A stretch of 64,000 nt of DNA from Microvirga terricola (GCF_011777495.1 NZ_JAATJS010000004.1:62001-126000); one strand, 5' to 3'. Positions 52,895-61,197 are shown, numbered from the stretch's first letter. The notes: generated by a model not told the origin, from the letters alone. Numbers and translations: made by a program.

Positions 52895-54331
52895 ATGACA
52901 AACCAATACGACATCATCGTCATCGGCGGCGGGCCGGGCGGATATGTTGCGGCGATCCGCGCCGCGCAGCTCGGATTCAAGACCGCTGTGGTCGAGCGCG
53001 AACACCTGGGCGGCATCTGCCTCAACTGGGGCTGCATTCCGACCAAGGCGCTGCTGCGCTCGGCAGAAATCTATCACTACATGCAGCACGCCAAGGACTA
53101 CGGTCTGTCGGCCGAAAAGATCGGCTTCGATGCAGACGCCATCGTCAAGCGTTCGCGCGGCGTGTCGGGCCAGCTCAATGGCGGCGTCGGCGGGTTGTTG
53201 AAGAAGAACAAAGTCGATGTGATCTGGGGCGAGGCGACCATTCCGAAGGTCGGCGAGGTTGTGGTCAGCGCGCCGAAGAAGGTGGCGATGCAGCCGCAGC
53301 ATCCGGCTCCGCGCGGCACGCTGCCTGCGGGCACCTACCAAGCCAAAAACATCATCATCGCGACGGGTGCGCGTCCGCGCGTGCTTCCGGGCATCGAGCC
53401 GGATGGCAAGCTGATCTGGACCTATTTCGAAGCGATGGTTCCGCCTACCATGCCGAAGTCGGTTCTGGTGATGGGCTCCGGGGCCATCGGCATCGAGTTT
53501 GCCTCGTTCTACCGCACCATGGGTGCGGAAGTGACGGTGGTCGAGGTGCTGCCGCAAATCCTGCCCGTTGAGGACGCGGAGATCGCAGGCCTTGCCCGCA
53601 AGCGCTTCGAGAAGCAGGGCATCAAGATTTTGACCGGCGCGAAGGTGACGAAGGTCGTCAAGGGCGCGAACTCGATCACCGCCACCATCGACGACGGCAA
53701 GGGCACGCAGGAAATCACTGCCGAGCGGATGATCTCGGCCGTCGGCGTCGTGGGCAACGTGGAAAATCTCGGCCTCGAAAAGCTGGGCGTGAAGATGGAT
53801 CGCGGCACCATCGTCACCGATGGTCTTGGGCGCACCAACGTCCCCGGCATCCTCGCCATTGGCGACGTCGCGGGCCCGCCGATGCTGGCGCACAAGGCCG
53901 AGCATGAGGGCGTGATCTGCGTCGAGACCATCAAGGGCCTGCACACGCACGCCATGGACAAGGCCAAGATCCCCGGCTGCACCTATTGCAACCCGCAGGT
54001 CGCGTCTGTCGGCCTCACGGAGGCGAAGGCGAAGGAAGCGGGTTACGACATCCGCGTCGGCCGCTTCCCCTTCATCGGCAACGGCAAGGCCATCGCTCTC
54101 GGCGAGCCGGAAGGCCTCGTGAAGACGATTTTCGACAACAAGACCGGCCAGCTTCTCGGTGCGCACTTAATCGGCGCGGAAGTGACGGAACTGATCCAGG
54201 GCTTCGTCATCGCCATGAACTTGGAGACGACGGAAGAGGAACTGATCCACGCCGTCTTCCCGCATCCGACCCTGTCGGAGACGATGCACGAGAGCGTGCT
54301 CAATGCCTACGGACGCGCGATCCACATCTGA
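52895..54331 (+). CDS. lpdA: Dihydrolipoyl dehydrogenase (E3)
   Basis: 478 residues. FAD-binding IIVIGGGPGGYVAAIRAAQLG, redox disulfide Cys42/Cys47 in GGICLNWGCIPTK, NAD-binding GSGAIGIEFASFYRTMGAEVTVVE (in parts), GDVAGPPMLAHKAEHEG, and the C-terminal active-site HPHPTLSE (here FPHPTLSETMHES). It reoxidises the dihydrolipoyl groups of PdhC and may also serve other 2-oxoacid dehydrogenases. It is the last gene of the operon. Confidence 0.97.
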   Translation: MTNQYDIIVIGGGPGGYVAAIRAAQLGFKTAVVEREHLGGICLNWGCIPTKALLRSAEIYHYMQHAKDYGLSAEKIGFDADAIVKRSRGVSGQLNGGVGGLLKKNKVDVIWGEATIPKVGEVVVSAPKKVAMQPQHPAPRGTLPAGTYQAKNIIIATGARPRVLPGIEPDGKLIWTYFEAMVPPTMPKSVLVMGSGAIGIEFASFYRTMGAEVTVVEVLPQILPVEDAEIAGLARKRFEKQGIKILTGAKVTKVVKGANSITATIDDGKGTQEITAERMISAVGVVGNVENLGLEKLGVKMDRGTIVTDGLGRTNVPGILAIGDVAGPPMLAHKAEHEGVICVETIKGLHTHAMDKAKIPGCTYCNPQVASVGLTEAKAKEAGYDIRVGRFPFIGNGKAIALGEPEGLVKTIFDNKTGQLLGAHLIGAEVTELIQGFVIAMNLETTEEELIHAVFPHPTLSETMHESVLNAYGRAIHI

Positions 54332-54356
54332 GGCGCGCAGGCCGCAGTCGAAAGGA

Positions 54357-54392
54357 AGAATGGCCGGGCTCGCCCGGCCATTTGCGCTTTCG
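54357..54392 (+). terminator. Hairpin terminator downstream of lpdA
   Basis: Perfect nine-bp stem ATGGCCGGG (54360-54368) / CCCGGCCAT (54373-54381), loop CTCG, and a weak T-rich tail. The sequence is also the core of the TGTCAT-type intergenic repeat, so this terminator may derive from that element. Confidence 0.6.
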
Positions 54393-54409
54393 GCATGTGC
54401 CACTTCCAA

Positions 54410-55165
54410 TCAATTCTCGATGACCAATCCGTGAACTGAGCGGTTGATGGCGATCAGGTCATCCATTGTGAAACCTTCGTTGAGCTCGCCCATCTTCTGG
54501 AAGATGAGATCCCGCAGTTGGGGAGCCCGCGCCTTATCCGCTGCCGATAAGGCGGTCCGCAAATCGTTGGTCTGGAGGTCGGAGCAGCAGGCGGGAGTGC
54601 CGGGCTGCTGCCGCCATGATTCATCGAGTGTTCCTGCGTCCACGCCGTCGAAGCCGACGGCGTCGATCAAATCGATAACGGTTTTCTTCGACCGCGCATC
54701 ATCGCCCGCAACGGGAAGCGCGATCCGTCCCGGCAAGCCGGAAGCCTTCGCCTTGGTCGTAAGGCTATAAGCGAGATTGGTATTGAAAGCCTTCACCACT
54801 GGTCTCCCAAGCATTTGAGATACCCAGCGGCTTTCTGCCATCCCGTTTTCGATAGCGGCGATGGGCTCCTCGCGCACACCGGGGTAGTAGTTTCCGGTAT
54901 CGACGACGATCACGTTCTTGGAAGCCACTGCGAAAAGATCCTTTGGCAGACGGGGAATGCTTCCCTGCGGGATCGCGACGATGACCATGTCCGCTGCTCG
55001 CGCGACTTCGCCGACTGCGACGGCGCTCGCCCCGGTTTCACGCGCGAGGTCTGCCAGAGTTTCGGCCCCGCGCGAATTGGCGATCCGCACGGCGTGCCCT
55101 GCGACGCAGAACTTGCGTGCAAGTGTTCCGCCAATCCGGCCCGCGCCGACGATTCCGATCCTCAT
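54410..55165 (-). CDS. NAD(P)-binding oxidoreductase, F420-dependent NADP reductase-like
   Basis: 251 residues. The N-terminal Rossmann motif MRIGIVGAGRIGGTLARKF with IANSRGAETL indicates NADP preference (Ser/Arg after the second strand). It has VIVAIPQGSIPRL, VDTGNYYPG and VVKAFNTN, as in the NpdG/F420-dependent NADP reductase-like family. Bacteria without F420 use such proteins for unknown substrates. It starts at 55165 with AAGGA upstream, 104 bp from the divergent HxlR gene, so redox- or toxin-linked regulation by that protein is likely. Confidence 0.85.
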   Translation of the reverse strand: MRIGIVGAGRIGGTLARKFCVAGHAVRIANSRGAETLADLARETGASAVAVGEVARAADMVIVAIPQGSIPRLPKDLFAVASKNVIVVDTGNYYPGVREEPIAAIENGMAESRWVSQMLGRPVVKAFNTNLAYSLTTKAKASGLPGRIALPVAGDDARSKKTVIDLIDAVGFDGVDAGTLDESWRQQPGTPACCSDLQTNDLRTALSAADKARAPQLRDLIFQKMGELNEGFTMDDLIAINRSVHGLVIEN

Positions 55166-55269
55166 GATGCATCCTTTATGTTATGGCATGACGTGGGCCG
55201 CTGGTTGCGCGGAAGTTGCACCGAGCACAAGAACCGACAGAAAAGTAAGGAACGCACCGAAAGGTAACC

Positions 55270-55650
55270 ATGGGCGAAGGGCGCAACTGGAAATGCGATG
55301 ATCCGGTACACCGCGCGGGCTATGCGGCGGTAACCGCGGAAGCTCTTCGCTGCATTGAGGGCAAGTGGAAAATCTTGATCCTCTGTCAGCTTTTCGCTCT
55401 CGGAACCCTGCGCTTTTCTGAACTCGAGCGATTGGTCAAAGGGGTCACCCAGAAGATGTTGACCCAACAGCTCAAGGAGTTGGAAAAGGACGGCCTCGTG
55501 AGGCGCGACGTCTATCCCCAGGTGCCCCCGAAGGTCGAATATTCACTGACCGACGTCGGGAGAGCCCTTGGGCCACCCATCGCAAGCCTGATGGAGTGGG
55601 CCGAAGCGCGCCGCGAACAACAGGGCGGGCTGGCCTCGGCGACTGAATGA
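55270..55650 (+). CDS. HxlR family winged-helix transcriptional regulator
   Basis: 126 residues. The HxlR signature is visible: CRIEGKWK-like RCIEGKWKILILCQLF, LRFSELERLVKGVTQKMLTQQLKELEKDGLVRR (in parts) and PPKVEYSLTDVGRAL. A Cys at position 9 near the N-terminus could sense redox or electrophile stress, as in the YodB/HypR subgroup; that is inference. It is divergently transcribed from the NADP oxidoreductase, a very common HxlR arrangement. Confidence 0.92.
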   Translation: MGEGRNWKCDDPVHRAGYAAVTAEALRCIEGKWKILILCQLFALGTLRFSELERLVKGVTQKMLTQQLKELEKDGLVRRDVYPQVPPKVEYSLTDVGRALGPPIASLMEWAEARREQQGGLASATE

Positions 55651-55731
55651 GCAGAACGACCTCATTTGCGCTCTCGCAGCGCGCCATTGTCATTCGGGGC
55701 ACGCGCTAGGACGCGCACCGAAATGACGCGC

Positions 55732-56160
55732 TCAAGTGAGAGAGAGCGCCAAGCCCGGCCCTTTGACGTTCACCGGAATGCCTCGCGCTAGCGAGTTGCT
55801 GACTGTTGATGCCGCTTTGGCCCGTCGGACAAGTTCGTCGAGGTCCGCGGCGGGATCATCGGCCTCGACCGCGATCCGGACCTCGGCGGCGGTCGCGACA
55901 AGCGGACGGCCGTCGAAACTCACCTCGACATCGACAGCAAGCTGACTGAGAGAGATGCCCATCTCATGGGCCACGTAGTGGAGGTCGTTGCACAAGCAGC
56001 CACCAATCGCCAGCGCGAGAAGCTGCCCGCCGTTGAACCCGAGACCAGTGCCTCCGGCCTTGTCGAGCGGGCGGTCGACGATGACCGAGTGAGAACCGCC
56101 CCAGCCAACCGCCGCTCCGGTCTCAGGCAGGCTCCGGAGCTTCACGCTCATCACCGTCAT
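55732..56160 (-). CDS. OsmC/Ohr-like family protein with one conserved Cys position missing
   Basis: 142 residues with the OsmC fold: N-terminal strands, GLGFNGGQLLALAIGGCLCNDLHYVAHEMG with Cys55 and Cys57, then the helix with KAASTVSNSLARG. In peroxidase members the last helix carries the second Cys in a C-P-V-S motif; here it reads S-T-V-S. Thiol-peroxide reduction by the usual Cys pair is thus uncertain, although Cys55/Cys57 could substitute. The start ATG at 56160 has AAGGA upstream; ATG at 56151 is also possible. Confidence 0.82.
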   Translation of the reverse strand: MTVMSVKLRSLPETGAAVGWGGSHSVIVDRPLDKAGGTGLGFNGGQLLALAIGGCLCNDLHYVAHEMGISLSQLAVDVEVSFDGRPLVATAAEVRIAVEADDPAADLDELVRRAKAASTVSNSLARGIPVNVKGPGLALSLT

Positions 56161-56204
56161 AGGGTCAATATCCTTGTCTGCAGCCGCCTACAGAGTGCGA
56201 CAAT

Positions 56205-56236
56205 GACCTGACCTATTGCAGACCTGAGCTATTGCA
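56205..56236. repeat. 16-bp tandem direct repeat
   Basis: GACCTGACCTATTGCA (56205-56220) is followed immediately by GACCTGAGCTATTGCA (56221-56236), with one mismatch. It lies 45 bp upstream of the osmC-like start codon, on that gene's promoter side, so it may be a doubled operator or a replication-slippage product. Confidence 0.75.
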
Positions 56237-56359
56237 AGGAGACCGGGCCCCGCGATTTCGATCCTGAGTCCTTTGCCCCTGTCTCGTTCCCACCAGCAGA
56301 GAACGAGGCACGGTAATCTTCGGGGCATGACACCGACGCTCGGCTCATGCCGTCCCTCG

Positions 56360-58126
56360 CTAGTCGCCCGCGTGGTTGGAATTGGCCTTCTTGACCTGCT
56401 CGATGATGCCGCTGAGATTGTAGCTCTCGGGCGCCTGCAGCGGCGGGAACTTCTCGTAGGTCGTCAGGTGCTGCAGCCAGAGCTGCTGGCCGATGGGCAG
56501 CATGTTCCAATCGTACTGGAACGCGGTCGCCGGTGCGCCTAACGCGCCGCCGAGGCTCATGGCGGTCTTCTGATCGATGCCGACAGCCTGCTCGAACGGA
56601 TCGCGCTTGATGTTCTGCACCAGCGTGAAGTGGAACGGGATGAGCGGCAGGACCCAGCCGGTCGGTCCGGGCTGCGACATGGTGTAGTACATCTTCCAGT
56701 TTTTGTAGCGCACCGCGGATGGCGTCGCTCCCGAATAGTAGAAGAAGAAGTCGCGCGCCGATTTCGTCGACTTGCCTTCGAGGAGATCGCGCTGATCGAC
56801 GCCGTCGAGCGTCGTCTTGACGATGCCGGGATATTGTCCCGCCTCGATCTGCTGCTTCAGCGCGTCGCCCTTGGCTCCGCCGGCGATATCGACGAGAGTC
56901 GGTAGCCAGTCGAGAGCGGCGAAGAGCTGATTGCGCACGGTGCCGGGCTTGATGACGCCGGGCCAGCGGATGACCATCGGCGCGCGGTAGCCGCCTTCCC
57001 ACGCCTCGCCCTTCTGGCCCTTGAACGGCGTCACGCCGCCGTCTGGGAAGCTGATCGCCTCGGCGCCGTTATCGGTGGTGAACACCACGATGGTGTTGTT
57101 GAGCTGACCCATATCCTCCAGCTTCTTGAGCACGACGCCGACATTGTCGTCGAGCTGCTTCATGCCTGCTTCGTTGACGCCCCAATCCTTGCCGCCGCGC
57201 TCGCCGACCATGGCCTCGTATTTCGGCGACAGCACGGTCACCACATGCATGCGGGCGGGGTTGTACCAGACGAAGAACGGCTTGCCGGTCTTCTTCGGGT
57301 CGTTGCGATCGAGGAAGTCGACGACCTTATCCGAGATTTCCTCGTCCACGGTCTTCGAACGCTCCAGCGTCAGCGGCCCTTCATCGGAACACATCTGGTT
57401 TCTCTCCGTGCCGTCGGATGATTTGCAGGAGAGGACATTGCGCGGCGGCGTGAGACAGACCGTCGTCTTGGGGTCGACCGCGCCGGGAATCTCCGCAATG
57501 CCGGGGATCGGCGTGTTGCGGCAGGGTGGGGCGACCGTCTGCGTGGTCGGGTTCTTGTTGATGTCGGGGAAGCTCACCTGCTGCATCGCGTCGAGGTGAT
57601 AGAGATAGCCCCAGTATTCCTGGAAGCCATGCGCTGTCGGAAGCGCCGCGGTGTGATCGCCCAGATGGTTCTTGCCGAACTCGCCGGTGGTGTAGCCGAG
57701 ATCGAGCAGGAATTTGGCGAGCGCCGGCGTTCCGGGCTGGAGATAGGACGGGCTGCCTGGCAGTTGCGGAGGAATCATGCCTGTACGCAGCGGATACATG
57801 CCGGTGAAGAACGCGTTGCGGCCGGACGTGCAGCTTTGCATGGCGACGTAGTCCGTAAACATCGCGCCTTCCTGGCCGATCCGGTCGATGTTGGGCGTCT
57901 CGCCCACCATCACGCCGCGATGGTAGATGCTCGGCTGCATCCAGCCGATGTCGTCGCCCATGATGAACACGATGTTCGGCTTCTGCGGCGGCTGCTGTTG
58001 CGGTGCTTGCGCGAAGCCAGGCAGAGCAAAAGCCATCAGCGCTGCGGTCGCGACGACTTTCGTCCATATGCGCCTGATGCGAAACCTGCCATCCGGTGTC
58101 CGTGAGAACGCACGATCATTCCTCAT
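56360..58126 (-). CDS. Arylsulfatase family protein, exported
   Basis: 588 residues from ATG at 58126, with GAGGAGC upstream; the longer frame to 58210 is rejected. Residues 1-40 form a signal peptide ending LPGFAQ. The sulfatase/alkaline-phosphatase fold starts KPNIVFIMGDDIGW with metal Asp58/Asp59. The formylglycine position is Cys99 in SCTSGRNAFFTG, a variant of CxPxR with Ser at the Pro position. Further motifs: GKNHLGD, KPFFVWYNPARMH, VVFTTDNGAEAISFPDGG with the metal Asp-Asn pair, and FKGQKGEAWEGGYRAPMVIRWPG (in parts). Probably a periplasmic sulfate-ester hydrolase. No formylglycine-generating enzyme is adjacent. Confidence 0.92.
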   Translation of the reverse strand: MRNDRAFSRTPDGRFRIRRIWTKVVATAALMAFALPGFAQAPQQQPPQKPNIVFIMGDDIGWMQPSIYHRGVMVGETPNIDRIGQEGAMFTDYVAMQSCTSGRNAFFTGMYPLRTGMIPPQLPGSPSYLQPGTPALAKFLLDLGYTTGEFGKNHLGDHTAALPTAHGFQEYWGYLYHLDAMQQVSFPDINKNPTTQTVAPPCRNTPIPGIAEIPGAVDPKTTVCLTPPRNVLSCKSSDGTERNQMCSDEGPLTLERSKTVDEEISDKVVDFLDRNDPKKTGKPFFVWYNPARMHVVTVLSPKYEAMVGERGGKDWGVNEAGMKQLDDNVGVVLKKLEDMGQLNNTIVVFTTDNGAEAISFPDGGVTPFKGQKGEAWEGGYRAPMVIRWPGVIKPGTVRNQLFAALDWLPTLVDIAGGAKGDALKQQIEAGQYPGIVKTTLDGVDQRDLLEGKSTKSARDFFFYYSGATPSAVRYKNWKMYYTMSQPGPTGWVLPLIPFHFTLVQNIKRDPFEQAVGIDQKTAMSLGGALGAPATAFQYDWNMLPIGQQLWLQHLTTYEKFPPLQAPESYNLSGIIEQVKKANSNHAGD

Positions 58127-58308
58127 GGAGTGCTCCTCTTGTCGATGATGGGCAGCGACGACCGGCGCACGGCCGGGACGGCACCGTGCGTCATCGAGAG
58201 AACGAGACACGCGGTCCGGGGACTCCTCCTATCGACACGATGGAAACGTCAAAGTTCCTGCCGGCGGACGCACTATCCATAATTGCCAGCGCGGCGGTGA
58301 GGCGCGTT

Positions 58309-59334
58309 CTATCTCCGCTTGAGCCCCATCGCGTCCTCGATCCAGCCTGCCATGCTGCCGAGTCCGATCTTCGACATCCAAGCGGCGAAAATGCTCGGTT
58401 CGGGCGTCTCGGTCCCGCCATCCTTCTTTAGCCAGAGGCGTTTGACGATGGCGATCTTCGAAAGATCAACATCCTTGTATCCGAACGGCGGCAGGGTGTG
58501 CGCGGTAAACCCCGGATAGCCGGCATAGCCGCCGCTGCCAGGATCCACCATGAAGCCCACATCGCGCTTTTTCTTTTTCGCTTTCTTCTTGTCCGCGTTG
58601 CTCGGGATTTTCGCGTAGATGCGGTTTCCGTCCATCACGACGCCGAGATACTCGCCGTTGAGATCGACGATCTCCTTGTCGTCCCACGGAAACCAGCCGA
58701 TCCAGTTGCCCCGTTTGTCGAACAGGTACTGATCGCCGCGATAGCGAGAGTAGGCGATCCAATCGCCGATCGAATTGAAGTAATGCACCACGCGCTCGGG
58801 TGCGTTCCCAATCCTCAACGGCGCAGCAGGCGCTTGCAGATCGGGAGAGGATGATGCGGCTTCATCGGCGGAAGCGGCATCCACGCTCTCCTTCGGCGAG
58901 CCTGCCGATGCCGGGCGCTTCGCTTCGTTGTCCCGAGTCCGTTTCAGCGGCACGAGCGTCAGGGTGGACACCCAACCGATCTCGCGATGGGCGGGGACGA
59001 TGTAGGCGCGGCCATACTCGATCCGCTCGATGCGGCAGGCGAACGTTCTCTTGTCGCCGGGAGGGCGGTACGTGACGGCCGCTCCGACATGAAGCGGATT
59101 TCCCTCGGCATCGTTGAGCGTCTCGCCATCGGCAGGAGCGGCCGCGCCTGCGCCGCTGCCTGCTGTCATCTCGTTCGCCACTCTGGAGCGCTCAACGGCG
59201 GCAAGAATAAGCTTGGCGACGTCGCGATGGCGATTGCCGACGGTCCCTTGCGTCGGTCGCGCCCGATCCGGATTCCAGGTGCCGCCGATTTTGGCGAGCA
59301 ACTCTGCCACAAGCTCGACTTCGACCTCGGACAA
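58309..59334 (-). CDS. Unrecognised two-domain protein; N-terminal half paralogous to the next gene, C-terminal beta-flower-like repeats
   Basis: 341 residues from TTG at 59334, with GGGGAGG seven bases upstream. Residues 1-125 match the neighbouring gene throughout (LHVGAAVTYRPPGDKRTF, CRIERIEYGRAY, REIGWVSTLTLVPL). A Ser/Ala-rich linker follows. From about residue 200 come short repeated strands of the type G-x-W-I-A-Y ... L-F-D-K-R-G-N-W-I-G-W ... V-D-L-N-G-E-Y-L-G-V, resembling the 4-fold beta-flower domain. Then a Lys-rich patch (KKKAKKKKRD) and a 60-residue end. No signal peptide. Function unknown; duplication plus domain gain is clear from sequence. Confidence 0.75.
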   Translation of the reverse strand: MSEVEVELVAELLAKIGGTWNPDRARPTQGTVGNRHRDVAKLILAAVERSRVANEMTAGSGAGAAAPADGETLNDAEGNPLHVGAAVTYRPPGDKRTFACRIERIEYGRAYIVPAHREIGWVSTLTLVPLKRTRDNEAKRPASAGSPKESVDAASADEAASSSPDLQAPAAPLRIGNAPERVVHYFNSIGDWIAYSRYRGDQYLFDKRGNWIGWFPWDDKEIVDLNGEYLGVVMDGNRIYAKIPSNADKKKAKKKKRDVGFMVDPGSGGYAGYPGFTAHTLPPFGYKDVDLSKIAIVKRLWLKKDGGTETPEPSIFAAWMSKIGLGSMAGWIEDAMGLKRR

Positions 59335-59368
59335 TTTGATGCCTCCCCAGGCCAATTTTTTGATGACG

Positions 59369-59752
59369 TCACGGCTTCTGCAGCACGAGCGTCTCGGGCG
59401 CCACCCAGCCGATCTCGCGGTCGGCCGGGACGAGATAGGCACGGCCGTGTTCCATGCGCTCGATGCGGCAGGTGAGCGCTCTCTTTTCGCCGGGCGGCCG
59501 ATAGATCACGGTCGCTCCGACATGGAGCTGATCGTCCGTGGTGAAGTTGAACGCCTTGCCTTCGGGAGCGCTGGATGCCCGAGCGCTCTGGCTCGCTGCT
59601 TTGGAATGATCGATGGCGCCGAGGATGAGCCGCGCGACTTCACGATGACGGTCACTGACCGCCCGGAGAGCCGGCTTTGTCCGTTCCGGATACCAGTTGC
59701 CGCCATTTCTTGCGAGCAGCTCTGTTACGACTTCGATTTCCTCGTCGGACAA
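59369..59752 (-). CDS. Unrecognised 127-residue protein, paralogue of the adjacent gene
   Basis: 127 residues from TTG at 59752, with GAGGG seven bases upstream, the same start codon and spacing as the paralogue at 59334. The start LSDEEIEVVTELLARNGG-N-W-Y-P-E-R aligns with LSEVEVELVAELLAKIGG-T-W-N-P-D-R of the other copy. The helical N-terminal part has RHREVARLILGAIDHSK. The C-terminal part has LHVGATVIYRPPGEKRALTC and GRAYLVPADREIGWV, probably a small beta domain. I do not recognise a family. The two copies lie 34 bp apart in tandem and are probably one transcript. Confidence 0.75.
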   Translation of the reverse strand: MSDEEIEVVTELLARNGGNWYPERTKPALRAVSDRHREVARLILGAIDHSKAASQSARASSAPEGKAFNFTTDDQLHVGATVIYRPPGEKRALTCRIERMEHGRAYLVPADREIGWVAPETLVLQKP

Positions 59753-59928
59753 TTGGCTTCCCTCGACGCAGTGAGTCGGTCGGGCTCCATAAAGCAGTTA
59801 TTCGGACTTGCTCGACAATAGAAAAAGAGACGTCGCCGGGTCTTATACTCAATTCTTCAGTGGCAAACCCTGCGAATGCTTTGTTTCAAAGTTTCATTGG
59901 CCCTAGATCAGCAACGGAAGGCTCAGAA

Positions 59929-60219
59929 TTAAGGTCGCCCGCCACAGACCGCAGCCTTTTTGAGGAGGAAATCCTTCTCGCGCTCATTGCGGGTGAGGGC
60001 GGCCGCGTGCTCGAAGTGGATCCTGGCCTCTTCGAGCCGGCCCGCCCGGAACAGGAAATCCCCCTTCGCCGCCGGCAGGGGAGCATAGTCGCGCAACGCC
60101 GAAGTCTCATCGATCTCTTCGAGGAGCGTCAGCCCGGCTTCCGGGCCGAAGGCCATGCTGTAAGCCACGGCCCGATTGAGATCGACCACCGGCGACGGCA
60201 TCACCGCCCGGAGTCGATT
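59929..60219 (-). pseudogene. C-terminal remnant of the ECF sigma factor, beyond an in-frame TAA
   Basis: This frame is exactly in phase with the sigma factor gene ending at 60220. It reads N-R-L-R-A-V-M then PSPVVDLNRAVAYSMAFGPE, LLEEI, LPAAKGDFLFRAGRLEEARI and HFEHAAALTRNEREKDFLL. This is the well-known TPR-like C-terminal end of ECF42-type sigma factors (S-P-V-V-x-L-N-R-A-V-A followed by R-x-E-A-x-x-x-F-x-x-A). It has been cut off from the main gene by one stop codon at a position where the family has Tyr. Internal starts (GTG 60204, ATG 60201) could express it alone, but no ribosome site is clear. Confidence 0.8.
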
Positions 60220-61197
60220 TTACAGTCCTGCGATCCGATGCCAGTCCGTTTCCTCCGCCTTGCGCGCTCGCGCATGGCAGGCGGCGAGCGCAGCCTGTAA
60301 GGCATACGGCCCATCAGTGCCGCCCAGAGCCTCGGCACGTTCCAGCGCGGCGAAGCCGCGGCGGATCAGGATCTGGTCCCATTGCGCGCGGTTCTGCTCG
60401 GTCAAGGGAACCAACGAGCCGTCCGGCCCGGTGCGTGCCGCCAGGCGGGAGGCCTGGATCTCCATCAGCCCAAGGAGGCCGAAGACCTCGGGCTCGTTGG
60501 GGGCCAAGCCCGCAAGAATTCGACCCAAGCGCTGGGCCTCGCTGCACAGGGCAGGGCGGATCAGGTCCTCACCGGCAGTGGCCGCATAGCCCTCGTTGAA
60601 GATCAGGTAGATGACTTCCAACACCGAGGCGAGGCGCGCCGTCCGCTCCGGTCCGCGAGGCACTTCGAATGTCAGGCCGGCTTTGGCCAGCATCTTCTTG
60701 GCCCTGACGATGCGTTGCGCGATGGTGGCTTCGCTCGACAGGAACGCGCGGGCGATCTCGTCCGTCGTCAGCCCGCCGATCAGCCGCAGGGTGAGTGCCG
60801 CGCGGGCCTCCGTGGACAAAACCGGGTGGCAGGCGGTGAAGATCAGGCTGAGGAGCTCGTCGCCGACATCGTCGTCCATGGCGGCCTCGATGTCCTCGAT
60901 ACTGGTATCGCGTTCATCCTCGAGGTCCCGGCCGATCTCGGCGTGCTTGCGCGCGAGCATCTTGTTGCGGCGGAGCCGGTCGATAGCCCGGCGCTTGGCC
61001 GCTGCCATCAGCCAGGCGCCAGGGTTTTGCGGAACCCCGGTCTTCGGCCATTCGGCGAGGGCAGTTACGAGTGCGTCCTGCGCCAGGTCTTCGGCCACGC
61101 CGACGTCGCGCACCATCCGGGCCAGCCCTGCGATGAGCTTGGCCTGTTCGATCCGGAAGACCGTCTCGATCACCTGATGCGTTTCGGGCACTGCCAT
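60220..61197 (-). CDS. ECF RNA polymerase sigma factor, ECF42-like, truncated at its C-terminus
   Basis: 325 residues to the TAA at 60220-60222. Region 2 is about 12-80 (EDLAQDALVTALAEWPKTGVP, AAAKRRAIDRLRR). Region 4 is about 120-175 (LSTEARAALTLRLIGGLTTDEIARAF, AQRIVRAKKML). Then comes the C-terminal extension with RLASVLEVIYLIFNEGY, the EAxRLGRILAGLAPNEPEVFGLLGLM stretch (in parts) and the group-typical DGPY motif at 295-298. The usual protein is about 410-420 residues; here the last ~95 are separated by the stop. GAAGGG precedes the start. It follows a VOC gene and a DGPF/YCII gene on the same strand, the known ECF42 context. Whether the truncated protein works is uncertain, because the extension is reported to matter for this group. 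Confidence 0.9.
   Translation of the reverse strand: MAVPETHQVIETVFRIEQAKLIAGLARMVRDVGVAEDLAQDALVTALAEWPKTGVPQNPGAWLMAAAKRRAIDRLRRNKMLARKHAEIGRDLEDERDTSIEDIEAAMDDDVGDELLSLIFTACHPVLSTEARAALTLRLIGGLTTDEIARAFLSSEATIAQRIVRAKKMLAKAGLTFEVPRGPERTARLASVLEVIYLIFNEGYAATAGEDLIRPALCSEAQRLGRILAGLAPNEPEVFGLLGLMEIQASRLAARTGPDGSLVPLTEQNRAQWDQILIRRGFAALERAEALGGTDGPYALQAALAACHARARKAEETDWHRIAGL

Noticed and set aside
59677..60300. Plus-strand 207-codon open frame across the sigma factor remnant
   Set aside because: It lies antisense to in-phase sigma-factor coding sequence with strong family motifs and shows none itself.
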